Shown here: positions 28,780 through 37,891 of the stretch, piece after piece
Layout of the letters: every line of letters begins with the position of its first letter
Position numbering within the stretch: position 1 is the first letter of the stretch
Assembly: GCF_013404595.1 (NCBI RefSeq)
Contig: NZ_JABVAX010000008.1
Location: 60,926-124,925 of the forward strand
Reading direction: 5' to 3'
DNA: 64,000 nt
Source of the DNA: Jannaschia marina
GTDB taxonomy: Bacteria; Pseudomonadota; Alphaproteobacteria; Rhodobacterales; Rhodobacteraceae
The notes under the pieces: model-generated
What the model saw: the letters and a program-made list of their open reading frames with translations, nothing else
What the model was told of the DNA's origin: nothing
The model's database searches: none
Position numbers and translations under genes: made by a program

Positions 28780-29829
28780 ATGGAGGCGACGGCAGGCGAT
28801 CCGGTCGGGCGGCGCGGGGGGCGCGCGGCCGTAGCGGGCGGCGGGCTTCTGCTGCTGCTGGCCTCGCTGACGCTCGCCGTCTCGGCGGGGGCGGTGCCGG
28901 TGCCCTTCGCGACGGTCTGGGGCGTGATGCTGAACAAGCTGTCGCCCGGCCTCGTCGAGGAGACCTGGTCGCAGGGCCGCGCCGCCATCGTCTGGGAGAT
29001 CCGGTTCCCCCGCGCCCTCCTCGCCATGATGGTGGGGGCGGGGCTCGCGCTCGTCGGAGCGAGCCTGCAGGCGGTCACGCGCAACCCGTTGGCCGATCCG
29101 CATCTCCTCGGCATCTCGTCGGGCGGGGCCTTCGGGGCCATTCTCGCGCTTCTCCATACGGGGCTGTTTCTCGGGCTGCTCACGGTGCCGCTGCTGGCGT
29201 TCCTCGGGGCGCTCGGGGCGACGGCGATCGTGCTGGGCGTTTCGCGCTTCGCCGACGCGACGAGTGCGGACCGGCTCGTCCTCGCGGGGGTGGCCGTTTC
29301 GTTCATCGTGATGGCCGCGGCGAACGTGCTGATCTTCTTGGGCGATCCGCGCGCCACCCATACGGTCGTCTTCTGGATGCTGGGCGGGCTCGGGCTCGCG
29401 CAGTGGGGGCAACTCGTCTATCCCCTCGCGATCCTCGTGTGTTGCGGCGTCTGGCTGATCCTGCGGGCGGGGGATCTCAATGCGATGACCGTCGGCGACG
29501 AGACCGCCTCGACGCTCGGGATCCCGGTCGCGCGTTTCCGGCTGTTCGTCTTCGTGGTGGGGGCGCTCATCACCGGGGTCATGGTGGCCTTTTCGGGGAT
29601 CATCGGCTTCGTCGGCCTGATGGTGCCGCATGTCGTGCGCATGGTGGTCGGCGGCGACTATCGCCGCGTACTTCCCGGATCGGCGCTCGTCGGAGCGGTG
29701 TTCCTGCTCTGGGCGGACATCGCCGCCCGCAAGCTGATGCCGCCGGAGGACATGCCCATCGGCATCGTCACCGGCCTGGCGGGAGGCGTGTTCTTCATCT
29801 GGCTTCTCGGGCGGCGGCGGCCCGGCTGA
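28780..29829 (+). CDS. FecCD/BtuC-type ABC transporter permease
   Basis: 349-residue polytopic permease with the family motifs VWEIRFPRALLAMMVGAGL, LQAVTRNPLADPHLLGISSG and FSGIIGFVGLMVPHVVRM, and a final VFFIWLLGRRRPG. About ten helices are expected. It starts 4 bp after the binding-protein stop and ends the riboswitch operon. The 3' end faces the LysR gene with only 3 bp between stops. Confidence 0.93.
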   Translation: MEATAGDPVGRRGGRAAVAGGGLLLLLASLTLAVSAGAVPVPFATVWGVMLNKLSPGLVEETWSQGRAAIVWEIRFPRALLAMMVGAGLALVGASLQAVTRNPLADPHLLGISSGGAFGAILALLHTGLFLGLLTVPLLAFLGALGATAIVLGVSRFADATSADRLVLAGVAVSFIVMAAANVLIFLGDPRATHTVVFWMLGGLGLAQWGQLVYPLAILVCCGVWLILRAGDLNAMTVGDETASTLGIPVARFRLFVFVVGALITGVMVAFSGIIGFVGLMVPHVVRMVVGGDYRRVLPGSALVGAVFLLWADIAARKLMPPEDMPIGIVTGLAGGVFFIWLLGRRRPG

Positions 29830-29832
29830 GCG

Positions 29833-30732
29833 TCAGACGGGATGGGCCGTGCCGTCACGCGGACGGTCGAGCAGTTCCGACAGCAGCGGGTTGGGAAACT
29901 TCCGGCGCTTGGTGACGGCGGAGAAGACCTCGGTGATCTCGTCGAGCCGCGCGAGCTCCACCAGCTGTCCGGCGGCAAGCTCGTCACGCACCACGATGGG
30001 CGGAAGGACGGCGATGCCGACGTCCTCGCGCACGAGGAGGCGCAGCATGGCCATGTCGTCCGCCTCCGCCGCGATGCGGGGCAGGACGCCGAGACGCTCG
30101 ATCAGGCCGTCGAGCCCCGCGCGCAGGGCGGTTTCCGGGGTCGGCAGAACGAGCGGGTGGGTGGCGAGCAACTGCCGCGGGGTTTCCCCTTCGCCGGACC
30201 GGCGGGCGGGCGTGCCGACGATGCTGACGGGCTGTTCGTCGAGGCGGTGGACGAGATAGGGGCTCGCCGCATCGCGCGCCGGGACGAGGTTCGTCAGGAC
30301 GACATCGAGCGACGTGGCCTCGAGCGCGCGCAGCAGAGTGTCCTGCGCGCCGGAGCGCAGGACGATCTCGACGTCCGCGCGTCCGACCAGCGGCCGCAGG
30401 AAGGCGATCTGGAAGTTCCGCGACAGCGTCGCCAGCGCGCCGACCCGCAGCGCCCGCCGCGGACCGCCCGCGGCCTTGAGCACGGCGGAGAGGTCTTCGG
30501 CGGTGCTGAAGATCTCGTCCGCATGGTCGAGGGCGATGCGCCCCGCCTCGGTCAACGCGAGATTGCGTCCGACCCGGTCGAAGAGCGCATGTCCGAGCGA
30601 CGCTTCGAGCGACTTGATCTGCGTGGAGACCGCCGATTGCGAGATGTTGAGCGACCGGGCCGCGCCCGTCAGCGTCCCGTCGCGGGCGACCGCCCGGAAG
30701 AGGCGCAGGTGATGGAGATTGAGTGGAGCCAT
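29833..30732 (-). CDS. LysR-family regulator, CbbR-like, next to dabBA
   Basis: 299 residues. N-terminal winged helix (LNLHHLRLFRAVARDGTLTG, then ISQSAVSTQIKSLEASLG, residues about 4-60), followed by a substrate-binding co-inducer domain. ATG 30732 with AGGGAAG upstream is preferred over 30771. It is divergent from dabB, the common arrangement for a LysR activator and its target. Family knowledge: CbbR-like LysR proteins control carbon-fixation and bicarbonate-uptake genes. The inducer here is unknown. Confidence 0.88.
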   Translation of the reverse strand: MAPLNLHHLRLFRAVARDGTLTGAARSLNISQSAVSTQIKSLEASLGHALFDRVGRNLALTEAGRIALDHADEIFSTAEDLSAVLKAAGGPRRALRVGALATLSRNFQIAFLRPLVGRADVEIVLRSGAQDTLLRALEATSLDVVLTNLVPARDAASPYLVHRLDEQPVSIVGTPARRSGEGETPRQLLATHPLVLPTPETALRAGLDGLIERLGVLPRIAAEADDMAMLRLLVREDVGIAVLPPIVVRDELAAGQLVELARLDEITEVFSAVTKRRKFPNPLLSELLDRPRDGTAHPV

Positions 30733-30754
30733 GCTTCCCTGAAAACGAACGGTT

Positions 30755-30771
30755 TTGCGCAATATATGCAA
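30755..30771. promoter_or_regulatory. LysR-type binding motif candidate, lysR-dabB intergenic
   Basis: TTGC-N9-GCAA (TTGCGCAATATATGCAA) is an AT-rich interrupted palindrome containing several T-N11-A registers, in the 101-bp divergent region. It fits the LysR recognition style. Not proven. Confidence 0.4.
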
Positions 30772-30833
30772 TTTTTATCGGATTGGTCACGCTCTAGATG
30801 CCGGTCAACGTCATTCGCGAGCGGGGCCAACCG

Positions 30834-32381
30834 ATGCCATTCGACCTGTCACTCTCATTTCTCGGCCCCGTCGTCCTCCTGCTTGGTGCGGCGGTGGCCG
30901 TTGCCTCTCCGGGCCGGCGGCCCGCTGCCGTGCCGCTCTGGTCGGAGCGGGCCGCCCTCGGTGCGCTCGCCCTGACCGGCCTGGGGCTTCTGCAGCTTCT
31001 GGCGTCCGATACGGAGAGCTCCGGGATACCCGGCCTCGTGGCGACACCGGTCAGCATGACGCTGTCGCTGCTCGTTGCGTTCGTCGGCTGGATCGTGATG
31101 CGCTACAGCCGGACCTATCTCGACGGCGAGGCGGAGGAGGGCGCGTTCCATGGCCTGATGCTCGCCACGCTCGCCGGGGTTCTCGTCTTCGTTCAGGCGG
31201 CGGGTCTGTGGTTGATGACCGTCGCGACCTTCGCGGTCGGTCTGGGCCTGCGGCGGCTTCTACTGTTCTACCGCTTCCGCCCCGAGGCCCGCCGGGCGGC
31301 GACGAAATTCGCCCTCGTCTGGCATGGCGGCGACGCGGCGCTGCTTCTGGCGGCGGGGGCCTTCGCCGCCCGGTTCGGGACGGTCGACCTCGCCGCGCTC
31401 TCGGCCCTCGCCGCCGCCGAGGGGCTGGGCGTCGGCGGGCGGATCGGCCTTGCGCTGCTCCTGCTCGCGGCGGTGCTCAAGACCGCGGCGTTCCCGCTTC
31501 ACGGCTGGCTGACCGAGGTGATGGAGGCCCCGACGCCGGTCTCGGCCCTGCTGCATGCGGGCAGCATCAACTCCGGCGGTGTCCTGCTGATCGGCGCGGC
31601 GGGTGTGGTCCAACTGAGCCCCGGGGCCATGGCGGCGCTCGTGATGATCGGCGGGCTGACGGCGCTCTTCGGGGCCGCGGTGATGCTGACGCAGAGCGCG
31701 GTCAAGACCTCGCTCGCCTGGTCCACGGTGTCGCAGATGGGGTTTCTGCTGCTTCAGTGCGGGCTCGGCCTCTGGGCGCTGGCGCTGCTGCATATCGTGG
31801 CGCATTCCCTCTACAAGGCACATGCCTTCCTGTCCTCGGGCGGCGCGGTCGGCGCTGTCGCCTCGATCCGCCGGCCCGGCCCGATCGCCGTTCCGGGTCT
31901 GTCGAAAGTGGTCAGGGCCTTCGCGCTCGCCCTTCTGCTCTATGCCGCGATCGCGGTGCTCTTCACGCTCGCGCTCGAACCCAAGAGCGTGCAGGCCCTC
32001 GCGCTCGGCGCGATCCTGATATTCGGGGTCGCCTATCTGGTGGCGCAGGGTCTGGCCGACCTCGCCCCGGCCGAGCTGACGCGGCGCACGGCGCTGGCCT
32101 CCGCCATGGCCACGGTCGGATACTTCGCCTTCCAGGCGCTGGCGCAGGCACTCTGGGGTCCGGGCCTCCCGGACGCGCCGCCGCCGGGGGCGCTCGAATG
32201 GGCGCTGATCGTCCTCGCCATCCTGTCCTTCGGTCTGGTGGCCTTCGCGCAGACGCTCTTCCCGCTCTGGGCGCATCACCCGGCCACGGCGGGCCTGCGG
32301 GTCCATCTTGCGAACGGCCTCTATCTGAACGCCCTTCTGGATCGCGCGATCGGCGGCTTCCGCGCGGCAAAACCGACCTGA
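30834..32381 (+). CDS. dabB: DabB, NuoL/MrpA-like membrane subunit of DAB inorganic-carbon accumulation complex
   Basis: 515 residues, about 13 membrane helices of the proton-antiporter (Proton_antipo_M) type: KTAAFPLHGWLTEVMEAPTPVSALLHAG carries the Lys and Glu of the channel, VKTSLAWSTVSQMGFLL and HSLYKAHAFLSSG follow. In DAB complexes, DabB conducts cations to drive the DabA carbonic-anhydrase-like subunit. ATG 30834 (MPFDLSLSF) is preferred over 30798, which lacks a ribosome site. It is followed by dabA after 11 bp. No other NADH dehydrogenase genes are near, so it is not part of complex I. Confidence 0.9.
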   Translation: MPFDLSLSFLGPVVLLLGAAVAVASPGRRPAAVPLWSERAALGALALTGLGLLQLLASDTESSGIPGLVATPVSMTLSLLVAFVGWIVMRYSRTYLDGEAEEGAFHGLMLATLAGVLVFVQAAGLWLMTVATFAVGLGLRRLLLFYRFRPEARRAATKFALVWHGGDAALLLAAGAFAARFGTVDLAALSALAAAEGLGVGGRIGLALLLLAAVLKTAAFPLHGWLTEVMEAPTPVSALLHAGSINSGGVLLIGAAGVVQLSPGAMAALVMIGGLTALFGAAVMLTQSAVKTSLAWSTVSQMGFLLLQCGLGLWALALLHIVAHSLYKAHAFLSSGGAVGAVASIRRPGPIAVPGLSKVVRAFALALLLYAAIAVLFTLALEPKSVQALALGAILIFGVAYLVAQGLADLAPAELTRRTALASAMATVGYFAFQALAQALWGPGLPDAPPPGALEWALIVLAILSFGLVAFAQTLFPLWAHHPATAGLRVHLANGLYLNALLDRAIGGFRAAKPT

Positions 32382-32392
32382 GGAGAGACCCC

Positions 32393-34738
32393 ATGCCCCA
32401 CGAGACCTCACCCATCCTGCACGCCGCCGCGGCGGCCGCGCGGGCCGTTCCCCCGGCCTTTCCCCTCGATGCGACGGTCGCCGTCAACCCGTTCCTCGGT
32501 CAGACGGACGAAGACTTCGCCACCGCCTCGGCCCGCCTGTCGCGCGTTGCCGGCATCCGCGCGGTGCAGGGCGCGGCCGACTATGCCGCGGCCATCGCGT
32601 CGGGGCGGATCGGGGAGGAGGATCTGGGCGCGGCACTGGCTGCCGACACGTCGTCTTCGAAGCCGAGGGACGTGGCAGCGCTGAAGGCCGCGACGCGCGG
32701 GCCCGCCGAGCCGGTCGAGGCCCTGCCGACGGTGGCCCATCTCGCCGCGCGGGCGACCGGTACGGACTGGCCCTCGGTCGTCGAGAAGACGGTCGGGCTC
32801 TGGGCGGCGGGACGGTTCGACCGGGGGCAGGCGCTCTGGACCCCGGCGCCGGGGCAGGGGGGTCTTGCGAGCTGGCGCGCCTGGGCCGTCCACGATCTGA
32901 CCCCCGAGATCGCCGGGCTGAGCGGCTTCTGCGCCCATGTCGCCGCCGCCCCGGATACCGCCGAGCGGGCGATCGAGCGGGCGGCCGAGCGCCTGGGCCT
33001 CACCAGGGCGGCGGCCGGGACGGTGTTCCACCGCCTCTACATGGATCTCGGAGGCTGGTCGCAACACGCGCGCTGGCTCGCGTGGGAGGCCGAGCGTGCG
33101 GGAGAGACCGATGCCACGATGCTCGACCTGCTCGCGATCCGGCTGATCTGGGAGGAGGCGCTGCTGGCGCATGTGCCCGAAGTCGCCGACCCGTGGAAGG
33201 CGACGGTCGCCGCCCACGAGGCCCCGGTCGTTCCGACCGATACGGAGGTCGCGCTGTCGATCCTTCAGGATGCGGCGGAGCGCGCCTGTCAGCGCCGGCT
33301 TTCCGAGGCGCTCGACGGCGCGGTCGGGCCACGGGCGGATCGGCCGGCGCTTCAGGCGGCCTTCTGCATCGACGTGCGGTCCGAGGTCTTCCGTAGGGCG
33401 CTCGAAAACGTCGATCCCTCGATCGAGACGATCGGCTTCGCGGGGTTCTTCGGCCTGCCGCTCTCGCACAGGCCGCAGGGTTCGGACGTGGCGGAGGCGC
33501 ATCTGCCCGTGCTTCTGGCCCCCGCGATGGAGACCGTCGGCCAGGCCGACGCGGCGACCGAGCAGGGCGTTCGCATCCGCGCCCGGGCCGTCCGGGCGTG
33601 GAACCGGTTCCGCCAGGCGGCCGTCTCCTCCTTCGCCTTCGTCGAGGCGGCGGGGCCGCTCTATGCCGGGAGGCTGGTGAAGGACGCCCTGGGCCTCGCG
33701 CCCCGGGGACCGGGCGGGCACGCCCCGGCGCCCCGCATCGTCGGCGGCCTGTCGGCGGAGGCGAAGGCGGACACCGCGGCCGCCGTGCTCAAGGCGATGA
33801 GCCTGACCGGGGGGCATGGGCGCGTCGTCCTGCTGCTGGGTCACGGCGGACAGGTCACCAACAACCCGCACGAGAGCGCCTATCATTGCGGGGCCTGCGG
33901 TGGCTATACGGGCGAGGTCTCGGCCCGTCTGCTTGCGGCGCTCCTCAACGACCCGGAAACGCGGGCGGGACTGGCCGAGCGGGGCGTCGCGGTGCCGGAG
34001 GACACCCGGTTCGTCGCGGGGCTGCACGATACGACGACGGATCGCGTGACGCTCCACGACGTCCCGGACGACGATCTGGGCGGGATCCGCGACTGGCTCC
34101 GCCGGGCCGGACGGACCGCGCGGGCCGAGCGGGCGGTTCTCTTGCCGGGCGCGACGGCGGAGACGGTTGCCGCGCGGGCGCTCAACTGGGCGGAGACGCG
34201 GCCGGAATGGGGCCTGGCCGGGTGCGCCGCCTTCATCGCGGCCCCGCGCGCGGCCACGGCGGGTCGCGATCTGGGCGGGCGGGCGTTTCTCCACAGCTAC
34301 GACTGGCGCGCCGACGAAGGGTTCGGGACGCTGGAGCTGATCCTGACGGCACCGGTCGTGGTCGCGAGCTGGATCAGCCTTCAATACTACGGCTCGTCGG
34401 TCGCTCCGCGCGTCTTCGGCGGCGGCAACAAGCTGATCCACAACGTCGTCGGCGGGATCGGCGTGGTCGAGGGCAACGGGGGACGTCTCCGCGCGGGCCT
34501 GCCGCTGCAGGCCGTCGACGACGGGGAGCATCGCGTCCACGAGCCGTTGCGGCTGACGGTGATGATCGAGGCCCCGCGCGACGCCATCGGCGAGGTGCTC
34601 GGGCGGCATTCCGAGGTTCGCGCGCTCTTCGACAACGGGTGGCTGCACCTTCTGGCGCTGGAGGACGGTCGGGTGGCCGCCCGCTACCGGCCGGGCCTGG
34701 CCTGGGAAGGGACGACCGATGCGGAGCTTGCCGCGTGA
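32393..34738 (+). CDS. dabA: DabA, beta-carbonic-anhydrase-like subunit of DAB complex (UPF0753/DUF2309)
   Basis: 781 residues. Zinc-site residues match those established in DabA: Cys325 and Asp327 in FCIDVRSE, His484 in LLGHGGQVTNNP and Cys499 in YHCGACGG, with the same 15-residue spacing between the last two. It converts CO2 to bicarbonate in one direction inside the cell when coupled to Dab[11 protein letters not shown] is the ribosome site. The 3' end faces the sugar ABC operon 19 bp away. Confidence 0.95.
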   Translation: MPHETSPILHAAAAAARAVPPAFPLDATVAVNPFLGQTDEDFATASARLSRVAGIRAVQGAADYAAAIASGRIGEEDLGAALAADTSSSKPRDVAALKAATRGPAEPVEALPTVAHLAARATGTDWPSVVEKTVGLWAAGRFDRGQALWTPAPGQGGLASWRAWAVHDLTPEIAGLSGFCAHVAAAPDTAERAIERAAERLGLTRAAAGTVFHRLYMDLGGWSQHARWLAWEAERAGETDATMLDLLAIRLIWEEALLAHVPEVADPWKATVAAHEAPVVPTDTEVALSILQDAAERACQRRLSEALDGAVGPRADRPALQAAFCIDVRSEVFRRALENVDPSIETIGFAGFFGLPLSHRPQGSDVAEAHLPVLLAPAMETVGQADAATEQGVRIRARAVRAWNRFRQAAVSSFAFVEAAGPLYAGRLVKDALGLAPRGPGGHAPAPRIVGGLSAEAKADTAAAVLKAMSLTGGHGRVVLLLGHGGQVTNNPHESAYHCGACGGYTGEVSARLLAALLNDPETRAGLAERGVAVPEDTRFVAGLHDTTTDRVTLHDVPDDDLGGIRDWLRRAGRTARAERAVLLPGATAETVAARALNWAETRPEWGLAGCAAFIAAPRAATAGRDLGGRAFLHSYDWRADEGFGTLELILTAPVVVASWISLQYYGSSVAPRVFGGGNKLIHNVVGGIGVVEGNGGRLRAGLPLQAVDDGEHRVHEPLRLTVMIEAPRDAIGEVLGRHSEVRALFDNGWLHLLALEDGRVAARYRPGLAWEGTTDAELAA

Positions 34739-34740
34739 GC

Positions 34741-34757
34741 CCCGGGTCGCGCCCGGG
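34741..34757. terminator. possible bidirectional terminator between dabA and the sugar ABC operon
   Basis: CCCGGG-TCGCG-CCCGGG, a 6-bp stem with a 5-nt loop that fills the 19-bp gap between convergent genes. No T-tract on either side, so confidence is limited. Confidence 0.45.
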
Positions 34758-35528
34758 TCAGGCCTCCTCGATCTCCTTCGCGCCGGTCATCAGGGCGACG
34801 GCGTCGGACATCGAATGCGCCTTCGGGTCGATCACCGACAGCCGCCGGCCGAGCCGGTGGACGTGGATGCGGTCGGCCACTTCGAAGACATGGGGCATGT
34901 TGTGCGAGATCAGGATGATCGGGATGCCCCGCGCGCGCACGTCCTGGATCAGGTCGAGGACGCGGCGGCTTTCCTTTACCCCGAGCGCGGCCGTCGGCTC
35001 GTCGAGGATGATGACCTTCGAGCCGAAGGCCGCGGCGCGGGCCACGGCGACGCCCTGCCGCTGACCGCCGGAGAGCGTCTCGACCGGCTGGTCGATGTTC
35101 TGGATCGTCATCAGGCCCAGCTCGCTCAGCTTCTCGCGGGCGAAGGCGCGCATGGCGGGCTTGTCGAGTTGCCGCAGGACGGATCCGCGCCAGCCGGGGC
35201 GGCGCTTCTCGCGGCCCATGAATATGTTGTCGACGATGCTGAGGGCGGGGGAGACGGCCAGCGTCTGGTAGACCGTCTCGATCCCGTGTTCGCGCGCTTC
35301 GGTGGGCGATGCGAAGGCGACGGTCTGCCCGTCGAGCGTCATCTCGCCCTCGTCCGGGGTTACGGCCCCCGACAGGCACTTGATGAGGGTCGACTTGCCG
35401 GCCCCGTTGTCGCCGATCACGGCCAGGATCTCGCCCGGGTAGAGTTCGAAGTCGCAGCGGTCGAGCGCGACGACCTTGCCGTAGCGCTTGGTGAGGCCCT
35501 TGGCGGCGAGGATGGGTTGCGCGCTCAT
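34758..35528 (-). CDS. frcA: Sugar ABC transporter ATPase, FrcA type
   Basis: 256-residue single ATPase domain. Walker A GDNGAGKST (about 38-46), signature LSGGQRQGVAVARA, Walker B VIILDEPTAALG. Single-domain ATPases of this length with a CUT2 permease are the FrcA type, unlike the duplicated RbsA/XylG proteins. The ATG at 35528 overlaps the permease stop. The FrcABC system of rhizobia takes fructose, mannose and ribose; the substrate here is inferred only to that class. Confidence 0.88.
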   Translation of the reverse strand: MSAQPILAAKGLTKRYGKVVALDRCDFELYPGEILAVIGDNGAGKSTLIKCLSGAVTPDEGEMTLDGQTVAFASPTEAREHGIETVYQTLAVSPALSIVDNIFMGREKRRPGWRGSVLRQLDKPAMRAFAREKLSELGLMTIQNIDQPVETLSGGQRQGVAVARAAAFGSKVIILDEPTAALGVKESRRVLDLIQDVRARGIPIILISHNMPHVFEVADRIHVHRLGRRLSVIDPKAHSMSDAVALMTGAKEIEEA

Positions 35529-36679
35529 GTCGATACCTTCCGGATCCATTGGTCCACCGCGACAGCTCCGATGATGAGCATGCCGATCAGGAGGTAGGTC
35601 CATTGGGCGTCGGCCCCGGCCATGCGCAGGCCCAGCTCGAAGACGCCGACGATGAGGGCTCCGAAGAAGACCCCCCAGATGCTGCCCCGTCCGCCGAAGA
35701 GGGAAATGCCGCCGATGACGACCGCGGTGATCGACTGGATGTTGCCCAGAACCCCGGTCGAGGCCGAGGGCGAGACCGAGCCGAAGCGGCCGATCATGAT
35801 CCAGCCGGCGAGCGCGCAGATGACGCCGGCGAGGATGTAGACGCTCATCAGCGTGCGCCTGACGTTCACGCCGGCCAGTTCGGCCGCCTCCGGATCGTCG
35901 CCCACGGCGTAGACGTGACGTCCCCAGGCCGTCGCGCGCAGGGCGTAGGCCAGGACGGCCACGAGCGCCACCATCAACAGCACGCCGTAGGTGATGTTCG
36001 TCGCCCAGAGGAAATCGAGGACGGCGCTGTCGGTCTCGTTCGGTCGTCGTCGCTCCCATTCGATGCCGCGGGAGGCCTCGATCCAGTTGACGAGCTGCTC
36101 GTTCGGCTTGACGCCGAGCCACTGGAACATCGGGGCCTCCTCGCGGATCTCGCGGGAGCGGATCGTCTCGTTGCGCGAAAAGAGGTAGTTCGTCGCCAGC
36201 ACGATCTGCCACATGCCGAGCGTCGCGATGAAGGGCGGCAGCTTGACCCGGCTGACGAGCCAGCCGGAGACCGCGCCGATGGCTCCGCCGATCGCGAGGC
36301 CGAGCGCGATGGAGACGGTGGGCGGCACCCCGTAGCGGAACGACAGCTGCCCGATCATCACCGAGGAGAACACCGCGATCGCGCCCACGCTCAGGTCGAT
36401 CCCGGCGGTCAGGATGATGAGAGATTGCGCCGCCGCGAGGACGCCGACGATCTGCACCTGTTGCATGATGAGCGGCAGCTGTTCGAGAAACCGTGTCCCG
36501 AGAAACCAGGTGAAGCCGAGGATCGCCACCGTCAGCACGATCAGCGGCACGAGCGCGGGCGTCACGTGCAGCGCATGCTGCAGCCGGTCGATCGCGCCGC
36601 GCCGCCCCTCGAAGGCGGCGACGGCCTCGGTGCGCCGGGCGCGGACGGAGGCTTCGTGGTCGGTCGGATCGCTGCTCAT
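35525..36679 (-). CDS. frcC: Sugar ABC transporter permease, FrcC/RbsC type
   Basis: 384 residues. Diagnostic LILTAGIDLSVGAIAVFSSV of CUT2 permeases, KLPPFIATLGMWQI, GDDPEAAELAGVNVRR and SVSPSASTG. An extra-cytoplasmic insertion of about 50 residues (IREEAPMFQW to ETDSAVLDF) is seen in the FrcC subgroup. The ATG at 36679 is preceded by the intercistronic hairpin. It forms a homodimeric channel with FrcA. Confidence 0.9.
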   Translation of the reverse strand: MSSDPTDHEASVRARRTEAVAAFEGRRGAIDRLQHALHVTPALVPLIVLTVAILGFTWFLGTRFLEQLPLIMQQVQIVGVLAAAQSLIILTAGIDLSVGAIAVFSSVMIGQLSFRYGVPPTVSIALGLAIGGAIGAVSGWLVSRVKLPPFIATLGMWQIVLATNYLFSRNETIRSREIREEAPMFQWLGVKPNEQLVNWIEASRGIEWERRRPNETDSAVLDFLWATNITYGVLLMVALVAVLAYALRATAWGRHVYAVGDDPEAAELAGVNVRRTLMSVYILAGVICALAGWIMIGRFGSVSPSASTGVLGNIQSITAVVIGGISLFGGRGSIWGVFFGALIVGVFELGLRMAGADAQWTYLLIGMLIIGAVAVDQWIRKVST

Positions 36680-36704
36680 CGGCCTGTCTCCCCTCGAACG
36701 TCCG

Positions 36705-36733
36705 GCACCGGGGCGGGGGCTCCGCCCCGGTGC
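36705..36733 (-). promoter_or_regulatory. intercistronic hairpin between sugar-binding protein and permease genes
   Basis: GCACCGGGGCGG and CCGCCCCGGTGC make a perfect 12-bp stem with a 5-nt loop, 20 bp after the binding-protein stop. Typical place for an element that stabilises the binding-protein mRNA and limits read-through into the permease. Confidence 0.7.
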
Positions 36734-36753
36734 GTGTCAGGTTCCGGGAGGCC

Positions 36754-37785
36754 TCAGCCCCAGCAGAGCTCCTGGCCTTCCTCGACGGAGATCGACTCGA
36801 CGCCGTCCACCGGCTCGGCGGCCACGAGCGCGACGCCCGTGTCGAAGAAATCCTTGCCTTCGGTGGCCTCCGGCAGGCTGCCGTCCTTGGCGAACTGGGC
36901 GATCGCCTCGATGCCCTTCGACGCCATCAGGAGGGGGTACTGCTGCGAGGTGGCGGCGATCACGCCGTCGGCCACGTTCTGGACGCCTGGGCAGCCGCCG
37001 TCGACGGAGACGATCATCACGTCGTTCTCGCGCCCGACGGCCGTCAGCGCCTCGTAGGCCCCGGCGGCGGCCGGCTCGTTGATCGTGTAGACGACGTTGA
37101 TGTCGGGATCGACGGCGAGGCAGTTCTCCATCGCGGTGCGCCCGCCCTCCTCGTTGCCGGCGGTCACCTCGTTGCAGATGATGCGCGCGTCGTCCTCGTC
37201 GCCCCAGCGGGTCTCGTCCCCGGTGTCGATGCCGAAGCCGTCGAGGAAGCCCTGATCGCGCAGCACGCCGACCGTCGGCTGGCTGATGGCGAGGTCGAGC
37301 ATGGCGATCTTCGCGTCCGCGGCGGCCTCGCCCATGGCGGTGGCGGCGTACTGGCCGATGAGCTGACCCGCGAGGAAATTGTCGGTGGCGAAGGTCATGT
37401 CCGCCGCGTCGATCGGGTTGAGCGGGGTGTCGAGCGCGATCACCAGGATCCCGGCGTCGCGCGCTTCCTGCACCGAATCGACGATGGCGGAGGTGTCGGA
37501 GGCGGTGAGCAGGATGCCCGAGACGCCGTTGGCGATGCAGGTCTCGATGGCCTGGATCTGCGCCTCGTTGTCGCCGTCGACCTGACCGGCGTAGGCGTTG
37601 AACTCGATTCCGAGCTCCTCGGCCTTCGCCGAGGCCCCCTCGCGCATCTTCACGAAGAAGGGGTTGGTGTCGGTCTTGGTGATGAGGCAGGCGCTGGTGC
37701 CTTCGGGCGCGGCATGGCCGTCGGCCAGCGCCATGCCGGTGGTCGCGATGAGGGCGATGGCCGAGCTCGTCAGATACGTCTTCAT
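36754..37785 (-). CDS. frcB: Sugar ABC transporter substrate-binding protein, FrcB type
   Basis: 343-residue periplasmic protein of the type-I (ribose-binding) fold. Signal peptide [21 protein letters not shown], then [43 protein letters not shown] and [16 protein letters not shown]. Excellent ribosome site (GGGAGGAAG) fits high expression. First gene of the minus-strand operon and divergent from a ROK regulator. Confidence 0.9.
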   Translation of the reverse strand: MKTYLTSSAIALIATTGMALADGHAAPEGTSACLITKTDTNPFFVKMREGASAKAEELGIEFNAYAGQVDGDNEAQIQAIETCIANGVSGILLTASDTSAIVDSVQEARDAGILVIALDTPLNPIDAADMTFATDNFLAGQLIGQYAATAMGEAAADAKIAMLDLAISQPTVGVLRDQGFLDGFGIDTGDETRWGDEDDARIICNEVTAGNEEGGRTAMENCLAVDPDINVVYTINEPAAAGAYEALTAVGRENDVMIVSVDGGCPGVQNVADGVIAATSQQYPLLMASKGIEAIAQFAKDGSLPEATEGKDFFDTGVALVAAEPVDGVESISVEEGQELCWG

Positions 37786-37859
37786 GTTCTTCCTCCCTTT
37801 GGTCCGCCCGCGGGCGGCACCTCCCCTCAAAATCAATTGCTCTGACATACGTCAAGGGT

Positions 37860-37878
37860 TTATCAACGCGACTGATAA
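37860..37878. promoter_or_regulatory. candidate ROK operator between frcB and its regulator
   Basis: TTATCA-N7-TGATAA is a perfect inverted repeat in the 106-bp divergent region, 14 bp before the regulator start and next to a TTGACG that could be the -35 of the frcB promoter (minus strand, 37855-37850). Position and symmetry suit autoregulation plus control of the transporter. Confidence 0.55.
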
Positions 37879-37891
37879 TTCAGGGGGGATC

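Noticed and set aside
30755..32392. Upstream extension of the dabA reading frame through dabB
   Set aside because: The frame is open by base composition only; dabB occupies this DNA in another frame and ATG 32393 has a strong ribosome site.
32408..34648. 746-codon open frame antisense to dabA
   Set aside because: DabA on the plus strand has all catalytic residues; the antisense product is Arg/Pro/Gly-rich with no recognisable motif.
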